The notes below the pieces were generated by a model. It was given only the letters and a program-made list of their open reading frames with translations. It did not search any database and was not told where the DNA came from. From contig DBWZ01000037.1 in NCBI GenBank assembly GCA_002309345.1, positions 1 through 13,302 of the forward strand: 13,302 nucleotides of DNA. Direction: 5' to 3'. The DNA is from Pseudobutyrivibrio sp. UBA1225 (GTDB lineage: Bacteria > Bacillota > Clostridia > Lachnospirales > Lachnospiraceae). Numbering within the stretch: position 1 is the first letter of the stretch; the number at the start of each line of letters is the position of its first letter. Position numbers and translations under genes: made by a program. This document shows positions 12,224-13,302 of the stretch, in pieces.

Positions 12224-12952
12224 ATGAAAACTTATTACTCTATTTCAAAAAGACAAGCCTTTGTAGAGGGCTTCAAAGATGGCATCCCAATCGGTCTAGG
12301 ATATTTTGCGGTAGCCTTTTCTCTTGGCATACTTGCTCGGAATGCACATTTTACACCCTTACAGGGATTTATCAATTCATTTTTAAATCGAGCCAGCGCA
12401 GGAGAGTATGCCGTATATACGGTTGTGGCTGCAGGGGCTGGCTTTATAGAGATGGCGATAATGACCCTTGTGGTTAATGCAAGATACCTGTTGATGTCTA
12501 CAGCCCTTTGTCAAAAGTTTGATTCAAATACATCCATGATTCATAGAATATTAGTTGGTTTCGGTGTGACGGATGAGATATTTGCAATAACTATCAAGCG
12601 CCCTGGATTGATCAATCCATTCTATAATTATGGGGCCTGCGCCATAGCAGTGCCATGCTGGGCGATGGGGACTGCCTGCGGAATTATCGCAGGAGATTTG
12701 ATGCCCTCCAATGTTGTCAGCGCTGTTTCTGTTGCATTGTATGGAATGTTTTTAGCTTGCATTATCCCAGAAGCGAGAAAGAACAGAGTGGTTGCTATTC
12801 TTATAATAATAAGCTTTGTCTTAAGCTTTATAGCTGCCAATGCATCCTTCCTTACAAATATATCTAGCGGTACCAAGACAATTATTCTTACTGTTGTGAT
12901 ATCTGTCTTTGCCGCAATTACATTTCCACATCCGGAGGTTGAAAATGAGTAA
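12224..12952 (+). CDS. azlC: Branched-chain amino acid exporter, large subunit
   Basis: A 242-residue polytopic membrane protein of the AzlC/YgaZ family. With AzlD it exports branched-chain amino acids or toxic analogues. Recognisable blocks are FVEGFKDGIPIGLGYFAVAF near the N terminus, ASAGEYAVYTVVAAGAGFIE with NARYLLMSTAL in the middle, and hydrophobic helices to the end. The length is typical. Start ATG 12224 is fixed by an in-frame TAA at 12215-12217. No good ribosome site precedes it, only A-rich sequence, suggesting inefficient or coupled initiation. The azlD start lies inside its last codons, so the two are translationally coupled. Presence near ilvNC fits a role in branched-chain amino acid balance, but the transcription units are separate. 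Confidence 0.93.
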   Translation: MKTYYSISKRQAFVEGFKDGIPIGLGYFAVAFSLGILARNAHFTPLQGFINSFLNRASAGEYAVYTVVAAGAGFIEMAIMTLVVNARYLLMSTALCQKFDSNTSMIHRILVGFGVTDEIFAITIKRPGLINPFYNYGACAIAVPCWAMGTACGIIAGDLMPSNVVSAVSVALYGMFLACIIPEARKNRVVAILIIISFVLSFIAANASFLTNISSGTKTIILTVVISVFAAITFPHPEVENE

Positions 12953-13250
12953 GACTTATATATACATCCTTGTGGCTGCGGTGGTGAGTACCTTTATCAG
13001 AATTCTGCCGGTCACCCTTTTTAGAAAACCAATCAAGAATACCTTTGTCAGGTCGTTTTTATATTATGTTCCATATGTTACCTTGGCGGTGATGACTTTT
13101 CCTGCTATCATTCAGGTTACTCAAAACAAGATTGCAGGTGTATTTGCCCTGGTGGTTGGAATCATAGCAGCGTGGTTTAATCAAAGCCTGTTTAGGGTTG
13201 CTGCGATTTGTTGTGCGGTTGTTTTTATATCAGAATTAGTGTTAGTTTAA
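12945..13250 (+). CDS. azlD: Branched-chain amino acid exporter, small subunit
   Basis: A 101-residue membrane protein of the AzlD/YgaH family with three to four hydrophobic helices, partner of AzlC in the export complex. It begins MSKTYIYILVAAVVSTFIRILP, with the conserved Arg-x-x-Pro after the first helix. A YYVPYVTLAVMTFP block follows, typical of the family. ATG 12945 is chosen because GGAGG at 12934-12938 sits 6 bases upstream. It overlaps the end of azlC by 8 bases (ATGAGTAA holds the azlD start and the azlC stop). An in-frame ATG at 12909 would overlap azlC by much more and has no ribosome site. Confidence 0.92.
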   Translation: MSKTYIYILVAAVVSTFIRILPVTLFRKPIKNTFVRSFLYYVPYVTLAVMTFPAIIQVTQNKIAGVFALVVGIIAAWFNQSLFRVAAICCAVVFISELVLV

Positions 13251-13275
13251 CGGCTCTTTTTAGAGTCGTTTTTTT
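13249..13275 (+). terminator. Terminator of azlCD
   Basis: AACGGCTC (13249-13256) pairs with GAGTCGTT (13263-13270), including one G-U pair, loop TTTTTA, then a T-run. The stem starts inside the azlD stop codon. Confidence 0.85.
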
Positions 13276-13302
13276 ACTTATAGGAAATTGCTTTGCAATC
13301 TC

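Noticed and set aside
12205..12477. A 90-codon open frame starting with GTG before azlC
   Set aside because: It runs in another frame over the azlC coding sequence and its translation is compositionally unlike a real protein; a shadow frame.
13287..13299. Small hairpin ATTGC-TTT-GCAAT at the window end
   Set aside because: Five-base arms with no context; not distinguishable from chance.
1..13302. CRISPR arrays, tRNA/rRNA genes, transposases or integrases
   Set aside because: No regularly spaced repeats, cloverleaf sequences, rRNA stretches or recombinase motifs were seen on either strand.

Overview
The window looks like chromosomal DNA of a low-to-moderate G+C, motile Gram-positive anaerobe, most likely a Lachnospiraceae-type Clostridia (Butyrivibrio/Pseudobutyrivibrio-like). 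This rests on strong AGGAGG-type ribosome sites, TTGACA/TATAAT-type promoters, simple hairpin plus T-run terminators, and the gene content. The taxonomic call is an inference, not a search result.

Layout. (1) 1-2310: the tail of an unidentified gene with its terminator, then a complete membrane chemoreceptor with its own promoter and a very long terminator. (2) 2315-4535: a DRE-TIM aldolase-family enzyme behind a near-consensus promoter, meeting a convergent CgeB-like glycosyltransferase so closely that the two stop codons overlap. (3) 4618-6050: an Sfp-type phosphopantetheinyl transferase, then an unknown 152-residue gene (called A here) lying between two almost identical terminators. (4) 6116-7853: ilvN-ilvC, the regulatory subunit of acetolactate synthase and ketol-acid reductoisomerase of branched-chain amino acid synthesis. 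(5) 7861-11298: two unknown A+T-rich genes. B (342 residues) carries repeated modules, one of which closely fits a ubiquitin-interacting motif. C (673 residues) is long and beta-rich. (6) 11305-13275: a minus-strand AP2-domain protein that looks like a domesticated HNH-AP2 homing endonuclease, divergent from azlC-azlD, the two-subunit branched-chain amino acid exporter.

How the parts fit. Branched-chain amino acid metabolism is the theme of the recognisable genes: synthesis (ilvNC) and export (azlCD). The aldolase gene may belong with them, because it and ilvN share a 27-base operator-like element at the same offset from the -10 box.

The most unusual feature is the set of unknown genes A, B and C. 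A and B each sit directly downstream of a housekeeping gene's terminator and are followed by a second, homologous copy of that same terminator. The copies around B differ by two compensatory base-pair changes. All three genes share a leader element (GGAAAAAA, a T-run, then GAAC/GAAT at 23-24 bases), and B and C also share a TACTAGTA-centred palindrome. This suggests small gene cassettes acquired at, or duplicated with, terminators and controlled in common. Their function is unknown.
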